The translations under genes were made by a program, and so were the position numbers. Below, in pieces: positions 33,097-45,355 of a DNA stretch of 64,000 nucleotides. The number at the start of each line of letters is the position of its first letter. Within the stretch, counting starts at the first letter, position 1. The DNA comes from Neonectria sp. B-13 (taxonomy: Eukaryota; Ascomycota; Sordariomycetes; Hypocreales; Nectriaceae). Location: positions 868,001-932,000 of the forward strand of contig NOKP01000017.1 in the NCBI GenBank assembly GCA_002682825.1, in the 5' to 3' direction. The notes below the pieces were generated by a model. It did no database searches. It had not been told where the DNA came from and was given only the letters and a program-made list of their open reading frames with translations.

Positions 33097-34766
33097 TTTG
33101 AAGATTTGGTTGGGTTGTGGAAAGGTGTTGGAAGGGTATTATATGAGTTGGTTGAGATGAGGTGTTGAGATGCTGAGATGTGCTGTGCTGATGGGATGTG
33201 TTTGAGCTGTTGTTCAAATTGGATTGACAGAGGAGTCTCATCCTCGTTTATATTCTTATCTTCCAAGCATTAAGTTGACCCCCATTCTTTATTCTTCTTC
33301 AGCTAAACTGAACTCTCACCATATCCATCAATAGTTTCCTCCGAATCAGCCTGGTGACTCTCTGGACCGTTGGTCCGAACAATGAAGTCTACCTCAATGA
33401 AGCCCGATATCACGAGAGTAAAGTGCCACCATCTGATGCCACGAGGAATAGCGCGGAGTAGCCGCCACAGTTAACGGCCACAGGGGTCAGTTCCAGACGA
33501 TCCGGTCTTCTAGACTCTTCGGGGGCTTGACAACGGTTGTTCCGGAACGAACGCCCACCCACCGAATGGAGCAACAATAAGGCGCCATGAGAAACCGTTG
33601 AATTGAAAAGGCAAAACGCCACGAGAAAAGGCCCGGAAATGGAATAGCCTGCAACGGCCTCAGTGAGAGTATTCCCAATTGAGAGGAAGTTCACTGCGAT
33701 GGCGTTGGCGCTAAAAGTTGATCTAACAATTGCATCGGAACACGAGCCAGACGAGTCGGGGAATTTTGTTAGGGGGAAACATCTCCCCCTGAAACGAGAC
33801 AGCGGCGCATGAGAAGGGTGCAAGCCGTGGTTTTGGAGCTGAACGGCATCCTTAAATTAACTCAAAACTCCGAGGATCAGGATAGAGTAGCAAACACTTT
33901 GGTTCAGATGGCTTGCCCGCACCTGACCCCAGGGAGACTAAACTGCGCCAGAGCTCAGCATCGCAACATAACTAAGGAAAACCTGCAGTTATCGCAGAAA
34001 CTATTACAGAGCTGAGTTCAGTCAGCAGTGAAGAATGACCAACGGCATCCCTCTGCTTAGAATAAGGCTGAAGTTAAACCGTCAAGAACTGGAATCTAAA
34101 CGAGGCGATACTAGAACAAGCATTTACCGGGTCTTCGCTGCTGTGAGGTCACACGTTCTAGACAGAACCTTCTCCGCCCTTGCTCTTAAGTGTCTGATTG
34201 ATTAGTTGCTCCGTCAAAAGCATTACGCCTCGAAGCTCAAGCCCACATGGCATAAAGGAAATGGGCGCTTAGCTTGGTCTGAGTGAGACGGTAGACTTAG
34301 TTAGGGTGAGCCGACTACTTCGTAGCTTATCAGCTCGGTGAAGTCCGCTACTATTAACTGAATCAAGCTTCACTATCCCCGAGAAGCTAGATTAACGGGA
34401 TTATCTCTTTCTTCATAGGACTTAACGAGGCAAGAATCTTCCAGTTACATGTACCCCTAGATTGCAATAATCAGATCACTCCGTCAGAAACCTAGACCTT
34501 CTCAAGCACGTGAGAGAAGTGTGAGGGAATCTTGAATAGAAGCCACTGGAAGATTTATAATAGCTGACTCCTGTGGCAAACCTCTTATAGGCTGCAAACA
34601 CAGTTGGAAAGGGTCACTAGTGGAGAACGTGGGAGGTCGTTGTGTTTCGTAAACCTTCCAAGTAGGAATATGGTTGGCTTGTAATCTAGTTTATCCCAAT
34701 CACCCTAACAAGTGATCCAGAAATTCTCCCCAGTTTATCTCCAGCAACGATTTGAAGGGAAACTAC
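33097..34766. other. Intergenic, 1.7 kb, no gene seen
   Basis: Promoter of the small secreted protein (a TATAAA on the minus strand near 33246-33251) followed by more than 1 kb with no long frames and no recognised element up to the amidase 3' end. Confidence 0.55.
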
Positions 34767-36684
34767 CTAGAGTCTGATATCCCTATCAATAATTCGCATC
34801 GCACTCAGACACTCTTCGTCCCGATACCGCGGTGCAATAATTTGGAGTGCACAAGGAGCCCCATGGAGAGCTTCTGGGTCGTCTATTCTTGTTAGTATAA
34901 ACGCATGAGGGAAAGCTTGTATTAAATGACGTACAATCAGCATCGAAGGGAGCCGTGGCTTTCTGGAAATGAGGGTCCTTGTCCTTAGACGCATTGCCGT
35001 AGGGAATGATGCCGGCGGGGTACTGTAAGAAATGTCAGCGAAAGATCCGGTATCTTTGAATCAAGAGAACATACGTTGAGAACGTTCCACATCAGTGTGT
35101 AAACTGGGTTACCGTATGTATCGTGTGGGACGGCAGTAGTCGCCGCCCCCGGAGCCAAGACAACGTCCAACTCGTTGTCTAGCCAGACATTCTTCCACGT
35201 CTCGACGTAGGAGGCACAGACTTCGTTAAGATCAGAGAGCTGACGCGGGACGTCGAGTTCTGGCGAAACCGGAAACTTGCCATCGGTAAATGGGTGCACA
35301 AGCCTTGCCACAGACGCCACGAGCGGTTCGCCGACTTCCTTGGAGATGGCTTCGGGATCAGGGCCCACCATGCTGAAATATTGGAAGCCAATCCTGGAAC
35401 CGAACCCAGCGCTGCGTAGGGGATCAGCCGACAAATACACGATCTTATGGCCGGCCTTTTCAAGTGCTGATGCCGCGGTTTCCAGGGCTCGCTTCACCGG
35501 GGGATGTAGTGGATAATCAGGATCCTCGGCCAAGACGCCGACAACTAACAGACCATCCTTGGTAGACTCTGTTGTTCTCCAGGGGATGTCCGCGACGGTG
35601 GAATCGTATCGCCATGGCCGTTGTGCCATGATAACTCTCATAAAAAGGGCAAGGTCGTCGACAGAGTTGGCCATCGGCCCACCTACAGGAATGACACCTG
35701 GCAGTGTAGTTTTTGGGAAAGGGTATTCGGACTGGCCGGAAAATGGCACACGGTCTGCGGTTGGCTTGAAGCCGTAGATGCCACAACAGAGAGCAGGGAT
35801 CCGAATAGAGCCGGCGATGTCACTTCCGACACCAAGAACAGATCCTCTGAACGAGAGTAGGGCACCTTCTCCTCCGGTAGAGCCTCCGGCGGTGAGTTTG
35901 GTGTTGTGAGGGTTCAGGGTTCGTCCAAATATGTTGTTCTCAGAGTCGGCCGTCTAAAGATAGGTGAGAAACTTGCACCGGCGTTGAGGGCTAGAGTAAG
36001 CTTACCATCATTGTTTGGGGGAGGTTGGTCTTGCAGTATAAAACTGCGCCAGCATCAATGAGCATATTCACAAGTGGCGAGCTGGTAGTTGGAACAGGGC
36101 GTTTCAAGAACTCGATATATCCCACAGTCGCATGTTTCCCTTCCACGACATATGAATCCTGTCATGTCAGCTTAGATCTGGCTTGTTCCGAAGGAGCTTT
36201 ACCTTCAGGCTGATGGGCAACCCATGCAGCGGCCCGACTGGTTTTCCAGTCTCCTTCAACTGCTTGTCCAGCCATCGGGCCCTTTCTAGACCCTCCTCAA
36301 AGAAGATTTCAGTGAGGCATGACGTCTAGCGGTGTTAGTTCCATCATTTCGGAAGCGATGTAGCAAAGTACATACCAACTGCTGAGCAAGACCGGCACGT
36401 TTGCAGAATGCTTCAACTACTACCTCAGAGCTCACTTCGTTGACTGCCAGCTTTGCCAAGAGCTCGGTCGCGGTGAATTTCTCGGTGATGTCGAGCTCCC
36501 TGTCGGACAGAAGCCCTGACTTTCGAGCGACATCTAGCTCGATAAGTCGCCCCTCTGTTGGGGCACCGGCATTCTTCAATTTGCTTAGCTCCTTGTCATC
36601 CAAAATCCACTTCGCCGGAATTGCCTCCTGCTGTTTGGCTCGGTGCTCGGCTGCAATAGCCTGCCAACTCTTCGAGGCGGTCAT
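34767..36684 (-). CDS. Amidase-signature hydrolase (acetamidase/fatty-acid-amide-hydrolase type)
   Basis: Six exons: 36684-36376, 36325-36203, 36158-36006, 35953-35075, 35022-34935, 34882-34767; 555 residues, as usual for fungal amidases. The Ser-cisSer-Lys triad is complete: K144 (LPISLKD, at an exon end), S220 (AGGSTGGEG) and S244 (GSDIAGSIRIP). Spacing S220-S244 equals that of the mammalian fatty acid amide hydrolase. It hydrolyses an amide to acid plus amine or ammonia; no signal peptide, so cytosolic. The N-terminal helix region (WQAIAAEHRAKQQEAIP, then ITEKFTATELLAKLA) is typical of acetamidase-like fungal members. It lies tail-in to the secreted protein and head to head with the DUF3237 gene (500 bp). 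Substrate unknown. Confidence 0.93.
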
Positions 36685-37184
36685 CACGAGGAAAGAAGAG
36701 TGAGGGTGGGATTGTGCCGAATGAAGGGCTGAATGGGGTGCTGGGAAGATGGTAGAGGAAGTCCAAATGCAAGGCGACTTGGAACTAGTTGTTATAAGGG
36801 CTAATCCGAATGCCGAGACTGTTCCTTTGCACAAGGCCCACCACTGTTAGGCCTTATCGACCGACGTTCCCTGTCATGTGTTCAAGTGTGGTCCCTGTCA
36901 TATCAAAGCTTGGCGGACGGCGCGATCAATGCCCCAATCGAGAAGGTGGAGGCGCTACTCGCGATGCGACGGCTAACTAGTTGCCAACGTGAAGCCTATC
37001 TTACGCCAAGTGTGGGGAAGTATACGGACTATCGCAATCCAGAACTTCAACCGGGCGGCTTACATCCTTAAAGGGGAATAAATATGTGCTTTCCCATGAG
37101 CCACCATCCCCAAAACCTTACACGCGGCGGCCATCTAATCGTCGTAGTCTTGTTACTCCCAACACCACACCAACTATCTATCAG
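36685..37184. promoter_or_regulatory. Divergent promoter region (amidase / DUF3237)
   Basis: 500 bp between two diverging start codons. No TATA box or strong repeat was found. The arrangement permits co-regulation of the two genes. Confidence 0.4.
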
Positions 37185-37842
37185 ATGGAGGCGCAGCAAC
37201 ACCACGTCCCCTCGCCGGGAAATATGCATTCCCCGCCTGATACCGAGGTGCCGAACATGCGGATGCCACACCTCGAGTTCGTCTATCGCATTGTGGCCGA
37301 GATGAGTTCCGACGGCATAACCGAGATTCCGAACGTTGATGGCACTAGTGTTACGCGAATCGTGCTTCCTATTCAGGGCGGTTCTGTCACCGGCCCTCGG
37401 ATCCAGGGGGTGATTGTTGAGAGGAGCGGCGCAGACTGGGCAGAGACAGTCCATCCAAAAAAGGTCAGTGGCAATATGCAACCCTCCATGATCTGTCGAG
37501 TTGGCGAGTGTAACGTCTCGACTAACATACGACAAGGCATTTTGGAGGCTTGACGCAGTATACACGTTGCAAACAAATGACAACTACCACATTCTTGTCC
37601 ATGCTTCAGGCATATTTCGTAACGGGCCTGGAGTTTCAGATGAGATGGCTACACAGGAGACAGTGTCACAGGACATGGCGGAGTATTTTACCCACATTCG
37701 CCTTGAGGCACCGGGCGGAAGTCCTTACGGGTGGATGAATGGGATTGTAGCTATAGGAGTGATGACGATGTGGGAAGGAAAACCAGTGATTGACTGCTAT
37801 CGAATGACAAACTTCCCGGGAAAGCCCGCTGCGGACTTGTAA
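37185..37842 (+). CDS. DUF3237 family protein
   Basis: Two exons: 37185-37463 and 37537-37842 (73-bp intron, phase 0); 194 residues. The family hallmark is visible: a first strand (LEFVYRIVAEM), then IPIQGG-like LPIQGGSVTGPRIQGVIVERSGADW, then LDAVYTLQTNDNYHILVHASGI and a final hydrophobic strand (WMNGIVAIGVMTM). DUF3237 proteins form a small beta-barrel; no function has been proven as far as I know. They occur in fungi and bacteria next to catabolic enzymes. There is no signal peptide. Its position between an amidase and an MFS permease suggests a role in that unit, for example binding or isomerising an intermediate, but this is inference. Confidence 0.85.
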
Positions 37843-38076
37843 GTGGCGAAGGGGAGATATTCAGTGTGGCTTTAGAGGCCAAAGTGGACAAAGTAATTAA
37901 ATCATGCAAAGAGAATAAACCGCGGATGCTAAACTAACGGAGACATCACTGTTGGGATTCAAGGTACATGGACAAAGAACATTTTCGGTGTCTGAATATT
38001 TCCTCAGACTGCTTAAACTACTTGCAAAGACACACAGCACTGCTTCGAAAATAGACACGTAAAATGCCACCGACAC

Positions 38077-40009
38077 CTAAATCTGTGCACGCTTCTCAAC
38101 CAAGCGCCAGTACTTTGGCCCTTGAGCAGTGCGAATCTGCTTGCCCCAGATGATCATGGGGATGTACAGAAGCCCAATGGCGAACGCAATGCAGCCGCTA
38201 AGAATGTACATGTTTGTAAGACCCATGCTGCCCATCCACTTCGTGAGGGAGAACGGGACGGCAACCGACACTGCGTTGCGGATGAAGGCGATTCCGACAA
38301 AGGCTTCAGCCGTCAGCTGGAACGGATGTTAGCAAATTGCGCCTTGATTTTCGACATATTTGTAGAGAGCCTTACCTCGCGGTACGAGTCGATGATGAGT
38401 GTAAATGTGATGTCGCCATTGGCGCCAAGTCCGAAAGCAAAGAACGCACCACCGATGGACGGATAAATCCAATGCATCCCCTATTGTCTGTTAGTGACTG
38501 CTGCATTTTCGGTCATGTATAGGGATCTCACTCGATCTGCTGTAACTCCAAACATGATGATTCCTCCCGTCATCGAAATCACAGGGAGAATCAGCGGGTG
38601 AAGTCGCATCTCCGGCTCATACATGCCACCATTTCTGCGCGCCAGTCTGACAATGAGCCAGTCAGAGAAAGGCCCACCATAGAGGCTGCCCAAAACGTTG
38701 CCCACAAAGGGTCCCAGAGTCATGTAGCCAACGCCGGCTGTGTCAAAGCTGTAGGGAGGCTGGGAAAAGACAATGGATACGACCGTCATAAGGAGGACAA
38801 GCCAGCAGACTCCAGAAGCGAATTGGAGAGCGGTAAAGAAAACGTGTGGGAGGGTGATGACGCGCAGGGGCATCATGAAGAGCTGAGGGAGAGACTCGGG
38901 CGTGGGCGTCAGGAACCGAAGGCGCTGACGCCATGTGTTCAAGGGAATGGTGGCCTCGGGGCTGACAGTGGTGGTCAAGGTATCTCCGCCCTTCCTGTCC
39001 ATATCTTCCTTGGAGTCGCCGTTTGCAGCAGGGCTGGGAGTAGATTCGATCGTGTCTTCGCCCTGGCTAAGGATAACAGGGATGTACTTGGTCTCTTCGA
39101 AGAACAAGACGAAGAGGAGAGAGAGAATCGTGAGGGCGATAGAAAGGGTGTACTGGGACCATCGCCAGCCCTGGGACGCAGCTTGGGAGCCGGCGGCCAT
39201 GGGTGTAAGAAACGAGCCGACCATGACGCCGGTGAAGTAGAGGGCGTTGGCTGTGGCGCGCTGGTGGACGAAGAAGAGGTCGGCAATCTTGGAGCGATGT
39301 TAGTTGGTGCTCTTCTTAGGATAGTCACAGAGCGTGAAAATGCGGGAGAAGACGAGGCTCGAGAGTGGAAACTAACCGTCATTTGCACCGCAGTCTCGTT
39401 GACGGCACCGGACAAGCCTGTGATGATAGCCGTCACAATGAGCTCGGGGTAGCTGTTCATCCTCGACGTCCACCACGACACACCAGCCATCAGCGCGGTG
39501 GAGACGATGTAGGTCGACCGGCGACCATACTTGATGGTGAAGGGAATGAAGAAGACGCATCCCATGGCCAGGCCGGCGAGCTGCGCAGACTGGGCGTTGC
39601 TCAGCTGGGAAATGGTCACGTCAAGGTCGACGGTTATTTGCTGCCAGAAGATGATTTGGATAGAGAGGTTGGTAAAGGCAGCAATGGTGACGGCCATTAT
39701 GAAGGCAAAGTTGACATATTTGCGCCATGTGCTCCAGTCCTAGCGAGCAGCGCGTGGTTAGCCGTGGTCAGTCAAGCGGACGCGAGGGGAGAGGTTCCCA
39801 CCAGCGGCTCGTTGGGATCCGACGATGGAGTCGGGGCCAAGACAAAGACGGCGGCGTCTGTGGCATCCTCGTCTGCGGGAGATGGATCTGTTTAGCATAG
39901 GACAGGGTGATTGAGGACGCATGGACGATGGAATGGAGCCAGATTGGGTCAACTCACGGCGCAATAGAATGGCCCCACCGGGCGTCGGGTACATGTCTTT
40001 GCCCACCAT
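38077..40009 (-). CDS. MFS permease (DHA1-like)
   Basis: Six exons: 40009-39958, 39872-39802, 39739-39377, 39287-38532, 38480-38376, 38316-38077; 528 residues. It is a twelve-helix major facilitator. Landmarks: DPNEPLDW before helix 1, KYGRRSTYI after helix 2, LFFVHQRATANALY near helix 4, an acidic central loop (EDTIESTPSP...KEDMDRKGG), NGGMYEPEMRLHP after helix 8 and a second-half IIDSYRELTAEAF. These blocks parallel those of the permease at 26888-28765, so the two are probably paralogues. For intron 1 I used the CCCGCAG acceptor at 39873-39875; the nearer ACAG at about 39897 lies too close to the CTAAA branch. It is transcribed away from the Zn2Cys6 gene at 40816, which may control it. Confidence 0.9.
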
Positions 40010-40815
40010 TGTGGACGTTTATGTTAGAAGTGATGAAGTGTAGAGATATGATGAATGCTTCGACACTTGTTGATGAGAGCCGGCGAGCTGCTTAACATGT
40101 GGTCGCGTTGAAGAAGAGGCAGGTCTGTTGGTTTCGACGCCCCTGAGACTGGGTGAAACTGCGACGATAATTATACTCGTGATTGATGGCGCCGCAAAAT
40201 GGCGCCCTAGTTGGACAGCGGTGCAGCAGGCGATAAGCAAAAGGCTGGCCTACTTCGTACCTTGAGACTCCAAACCTGGTCATGCAAAGATAACTCCAGG
40301 CTCGGAATGATAGCGGAAATCACCAATTCTCGACAACCTCTTGACCATCTTCCCGAGGCCAATCCAGCTTCAAGCCCTTGCGAGCGAAAGCTTCATCGAC
40401 AAGCGTTGCAACTCCCCCGCATTTGAACCTCCATTGTTTCCACCCCTTGCCGAATCGCGGGACGCGCCTGGGGCGATAAGACCATCGACGCCAGGCCCAA
40501 AGGAGAACCTGGATGCGCTCGGCATTATCTTCCTCTTTTGTCTATAATAGACCCTGCCGCCGCTTGAGCTGGCCGCGACGACTTAGCGTTTTCATCTCCA
40601 CCTCTCCCGTTGCGTCGTACCATGTAGTCCACACACCACAACAAGTCACAAAAGGCACTACAGATCACGGTTTGTCTGCAGCGGTACGGACATCTGCACC
40701 GTTACGGATATCTCCATTGGACGGATCCAATCTACAGTGGACAGCGGATCCATACCCCACCAAGATCTACGCCAAGTCGCCAGATCTCCCCCTCACAACC
40801 TCAGTCTATTCTGCA
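40010..40815. promoter_or_regulatory. Divergent promoter region (MFS permease / Zn2Cys6 regulator)
   Basis: 806 bp between two diverging starts. Contains several CGG/CCG triplets, and TACGGACATCTGCACCGTTACGGATATC (40683-40710) repeats a TACGGAYATC motif twice within 30 bp. A Zn2Cys6 protein binding its own divergent promoter is common; here it is inference. Confidence 0.4.
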
Positions 40816-42565
40816 ATGCCCCGGTCTCGCGGCGGCTGCGGCAATTGCAAACGGCGCAAGCGCAAGTGTGACGAGGGGCGTCCCGGGTGCAACGCGTGCG
40901 CGCGCAGAGGCATCCAGTGCGAGGGCTACGCGACGGCGCTGCGGTGGACGGGTGGCATCGCGGTCAGGGGACGCTTCGCCGGAGTCTCGATTCCCGACGT
41001 GGCTGCGTGTGCCAGGGCTGAGACCGGGAAGAATCTACAGACGAGCCTTGCTTCGAGCTCTGCTCCAAGCTCTGCTCCAAGCTTTGTTGATCCATCGGCT
41101 TCTTCTCCGTGCTCCGTCCCGTCCGTCCACTCCACCCACTCCGCCCACTCCATCGTCTGGACCGGCTCCGTCTCCTCCCCCTCCGACCCATCATCGCCAC
41201 GCATCGAAGGCCTGAGCGTCGAGCGGAAGCTGTTTACAAAGTGTTGGCTCGCCCCTTGCCTTGCGAACTGCCGACCCCCGTATCCCTGCTGACACTCTTG
41301 CCTTGGTCTAACTAGTCCTCACCTCTGGCCTCCGTCGCCTCTACGCAACCGAGGCCCAATGCTGGATCCAGCCGCACTTTGAGGAGATGGCCCTCCAGAG
41401 CCCTGCCCTCGTCACCGTCGCGGCCGCTATCCAGGCCTATCTCGACGACGGCCACGACGGCCTGTCCGTCTCATCAATGGAGCACGTTGACCTTGCCCTG
41501 CAAACATTTCGTCTCGAGCTTGCAAGGCGCCAAGGAGCCATGCATGCCGCGACACTTTGCGCAGGGCTTCTATTATGCACATTACGAGTATGTTACTTTG
41601 TGCCTTTTCTCAACATGACTCCGTTACCATCCCGTATCACCCTTTCACCTGAATCATACCGTACCGTGTGCTCTCATCTGGTGATACCATTGTACCCTGC
41701 AAGCCGCCAGCGACTCGATAGTTAATAGTGACGGTAATCGCAGCTCCTACAAGCGCAACCATGGACATATTACATCGAACTCATAGTTGACGCCTACCAA
41801 CTAAGAACGCGCCTACAATCGCCAGGCGAAATCCCCATTGAAAACATGGCCATACGTCACACCTTGGAAGTCTTGGGCGTCATGGACATTCCCTCCATGA
41901 CCATAGGGCGCATCGGTCCACCTGTTGGCATCTGGAAGCTTCTGCGGAAACTGCAAGATACCTTGAAAGACGGCCGACTTTCGGGCGTAGAAGTCGTCTC
42001 GGGGCTGCCAAGATCTCTGCTTGACATCTTCGCAAGCCTCTTTGACAACGACGACGAGTACACCGAGAGTCGCCTGTGGACCTGGCACGGTGAGGTAGGC
42101 GAATTCTTGCAATGCCATCTCTGGGACTGCTGGCGGTTCAGCGGCATCCTTGAGGTCCGCCGGCGTATAAGAATGGAGCGGAAGCAAAGAGGATCCGGCG
42201 GTAGCAGTCATAAACCCGGCGCATTGCACGCCGCTCCCGGGTCCGACGTGATTTTGTGCCGGTTAATCGCGTCGATGGACGCTATGAATCGGTCCTTCGA
42301 ACTGCCTCAAAACGAGCATCTACTCGTCCACAACGCCCTCATATACCCCATGGTGATGGCGAGTTTGGAGGTTGGACTTCTAAAAGGGCATATCGAGTGG
42401 AGGAGGACTCTGCACGATCTGCGCATGTCTTTTCTGCGACGAGACTCGTTTAAGCTCGTCAAAGCCACGTTTGACTTACTGGATGAAGCATGGCAAGACG
42501 GCACGTCCGATTTCGACATACACGAAGCTGCCAAGAGCAAGGGCGTAGAAATTGCTGTCTTTTAA
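40816..42565 (+). CDS. Zn2Cys6 transcription factor (Fungal_trans_2 type)
   Basis: Three exons: 40816-41242, 41316-41587, 41744-42565; 506 residues. The zinc cluster sits at the very N-terminus (MPRSRGGCGNCKRRKRKCDE, then CNAC and IQC), the usual layout for this subfamily. A Ser/Pro-rich linker follows (about residues 75-130). The C-terminal half has the weakly conserved helical regulatory domain: FLTSGLRRLYATEAQCW, LLLCTLRLLQAQPWTYYI, and LIYPMVMASLEVGL. Intron 1 uses a weak donor (GTTGGC at 41243), selected because the stronger-looking GTGTTG two bases earlier loses the frame. Intron 2 is long for this window (156 bp). The ATG at 40513 upstream is in frame but precedes non-conserved sequence. 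Probably the regulator of the adjacent permease and possibly of the DUF3237 and amidase genes. Confidence 0.87.
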
Positions 42566-42689
42566 CGGGCGTATCTAGTGTACGTACGGGCCATTCGGCC
42601 TGGATCATGGCCTCCCTAGTCACACACTCTGCTTGCCTACTACAAATGGGCCATGTAAACTTTACCACTGAGCTAGTCAGACCTGGATG

Positions 42690-43545
42690 TCCCATAGCGC
42701 GAATGACGTCCAAGCTTGGAAGAAGACGAAGAATGCGTTCTCAACAAGGCTGGGAGCAAAAGGAGGTGCGTCGACCTACAGGTGATGAAGGTGGCGACAC
42801 CGGTCATCGAAACGATACATGTGTAAACAACACCTGCTGTGCTAGATAGGTTCATAAATACGAGTGAATAAACCGGGACGCCACCCTTGTTTGTCCAACA
42901 TAACATTTTAGGTGCCAGCCCTCCTCCGCCAAGCCGTACAGCGTGCGCGAACCTACGTATGAGCCCTATTAATGGCCGAGAACATGGTGACTAGAGTGGT
43001 GGCGTTGATATCATGAGCCCCAGCTATAGCGCCAAATCTAGTAAAGGCGATGACAAATGGAGATCTCGCCGGCTTGCTCGTGGCCGAGAGCAGATTGGGT
43101 CATCATGCAGGACGACGATGGTCAGGAAGAACATGCCCATGTGAAAGATGCCCATAATGCGACAGAGAACGATCTTGACAGTCCTGGGGATATCTCGGCT
43201 GGGGTTCCATGATTCCCCCGCCGTCAGTCCAATCATCTCGTCGCCGCTATAACCGTAAAGACGAAAATCTTGAAGAGCCTTTTAAGGCCGCTCACGAACA
43301 GCACTTAGTAATTGCAGAACTCAGAGCCAATCTTCTCGCCATCCATGATTTGACAAGGATGGCGCATAAGAAAGCTAGGATGGCTGCGACTTTGATTAGC
43401 GCCAGCCAGCCAGAACTCGGCCTCGCCGAATGACTTGTCTCCGAGGAAGATAAAGGCAAGGAAGAAGCCTTTCCGAACAAGTCAATAACCTGAACGCTAA
43501 TGTGTTTATTGTAAACATACACGTACGCAAACCACAAGCGGTACC
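42690..43545 (-). pseudogene. Amino acid permease pseudogene
   Basis: Three segments on the minus strand, in the right order but in different frames, match a fungal amino acid permease (YAT/GAP type). First WLALIKVAAILAFLCAIL (about 43430-43370), then MIGLTAGESWNPSRDIPRTV with a membrane segment GIFHMGMFFLTIVV (43236-43090), then CWTNKGGVPVYSLVFMNL and STAGVVYTCIVSMTGVATFI (about 42905-42770). Between them the DNA still encodes fragments such as GAIAGAHDIN and SAINR in shifted frames. Conserved Trp positions read Cys in two places. No start, no N-terminal helices and no C-terminus are intact, and no intron model repairs it. It is therefore a decayed gene or a partial copy. It lies directly downstream of the Zn2Cys6 regulator and starts the degenerate zone. 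Confidence 0.8.
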
Positions 43546-44171
43546 ACAAATCAATATATTAATAGTAAGAATATACTAAGGCTAAGCTTATCCTCAACCT
43601 GAACTCTAGCCTTAACCCAAACATTAAATACCCTAACATGCCTCAATTGTTAGCCTTAATTATTAACCCTTCATTTTCTAAGCTTATCTTGATACTGAAA
43701 CCAAGGATTGAACTTAGAGTTGCTGTTATTAAGAGATATCATATGGGGCAGTTGATGTACGCTTCCTCAATTTGTACTTTCATCACCTTGCCTTTCATCA
43801 TGGCGGCTTAAACGTTGTGTTAGTGAATACCAGTTCGAGTTGATGATTCCAATGCGTTCAAACTCGAAAAGTTTAGGCTTCGCCTCACTTGAGCTTTATA
43901 TCTAGTAGTCTTATTTTCTAGATTGCTGAATATGGTGATTCATATACTCTCGGAGTATAAATACTTGAGATACTGATAATACACTTAAAGAGCTTTTCTA
44001 ATCTGTTTTATTGCTTTTATGTTTATCAAGAAATGTGAGATCACTTTCTACTTTTAGAGAGCTAGGACAACTAATAATGAGCTTTGTTTATGGTTTTTTG
44101 CCTTAGTCAATATCATGTAATAGATCAATAACACGCTTTCAAATTGAAGTGCACAAATGTATTATGAAGTA
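43546..44171. other. AT-rich intergenic DNA
   Basis: About 625 bp with high AT content, runs of TTAA/TATT and no open frames. It looks like decayed sequence (possibly RIP-affected) between the permease pseudogene and the NmrA-like gene. Confidence 0.55.
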
Positions 44172-45355
44172 TTATAGCTCATGACCCTTCCAGGCCTTCT
44201 CCAAAAGTTCCTTTACTGTAGAAGTTTTGATCTCCGGGAACATGCTGTTCAAGGTCTTCTCCGGCTTCAGGTCGAAAGCGCCAGCCTCGAGCCATAAGCT
44301 GTAGGGAATTATAAAGCTCTGGAACTGGCCCTTGGGGAAGACCTTGTATGCCTCCACTTGACCCGGAAGGTCCGTCCACTGGCCAGCTTTCAAGTCCTCT
44401 ACAGAGTCGTATGACACCTTGAACTTAGTTCCTGCGTTTTTACAAACGGTTAGCCTGGTAGCCCCGCGTCAACGGAGCAGAGCTGGGAAATCTATGTACC
44501 TTTGGCAGCCTCAGCAAGCTGTACAAACTCGTTGAGTGTCACCTTGTCACAGCTGATGAAAGTCTCGGGTTCCCACCTCTCGAGATCAAGGCTTGCGTTG
44601 ATGAGCTCGCCGACGTCGAAGGTGTGGCTGTACACCACGGGAGTGTTGCCGGCGCCGGGGATCGAGGCTGCGTCATGCTGCATGTCCACGAACAGCGTGG
44701 CCGGGATTAGGTACGTCTTGATGGCTGGCGTGACGTAGTAATCAAGGAAATAACCATTGTAGACCACCGTGCTTTCAAGGCTCTTGGCCTCTTCAAGGGC
44801 CGCCTTCGCGCGGAACTTGCGTGCGACTTGAAGTTGGTCTTTGCTCTGGCTATATAAACAAACAAGCAAAGTCAGCAACAAAATTCATCAAAAAACAACA
44901 AGTAAATGCCACTCATGGAATTAAAACAGGGCATTGGTTCTCACTCGGCTGTGCTTGGGACACCCCATTCGCTGGAGATAATGCGCTTAGTCGACTTAGA
45001 CGCATCGGCGGCACGAATGAGTTCTATCTCAGGAGGTTCGCCTTCGGTGGTCCGCATGTTTATGGTGGAGATGACGGTGTGGACACCATATCGCTCGAGG
45101 GTGGTGGTTAGTTCTGGGACGTTGGTGTAGTCGACCGCAATAATGGGGGCTCCTAGTTCGGCGGCGAGAGCCTCGTCCGACTTGAAACGGCACCTGGTTA
45201 GCTCACAATAAATAAAAACACCAGCCAGATCGCGTAGCTGGAAAACTCACCCTTCTCGCTAAAACAATAGCCTTATGCTTTCCATTTGCAACGATGCTAT
45301 TGACAATGGCTCGACCAATGCCCCCCGTCCCTCCAGCGATAGCTACTACAACCAT
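44172..45355 (-). CDS. NmrA-like NAD(P)-binding reductase (isoflavone-reductase-like)
   Basis: Four exons: 45355-45251, 45180-44945, 44849-44500, 44431-44172; 316 residues, as expected for the atypical SDR NmrA/PCBER group. The N-terminus has the glycine-rich NAD(P) motif AGGTGGIG (residues 8-15), followed by a second strand (AIVLARR) whose two Arg suggest NADPH use. Then come VDYTNVPEL, HTVISTINM and RIISSEWGVPS. The C-terminal half binds the substrate and is variable. Intron 1 skips a CAG placed right behind the CTAAC branch and uses TTTCAAG at 45181-45183; only this keeps the frame. Either an oxidoreductase of a small aromatic/ketone substrate or a redox sensor; sequence cannot tell. It is flanked by pseudogenes on both sides. 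Confidence 0.85.

Noticed and set aside
33410..33823. A 137-codon minus-strand frame between the secreted protein and amidase genes
   Set aside because: No recognisable motif, unusual composition and no supporting promoter or splice signals.
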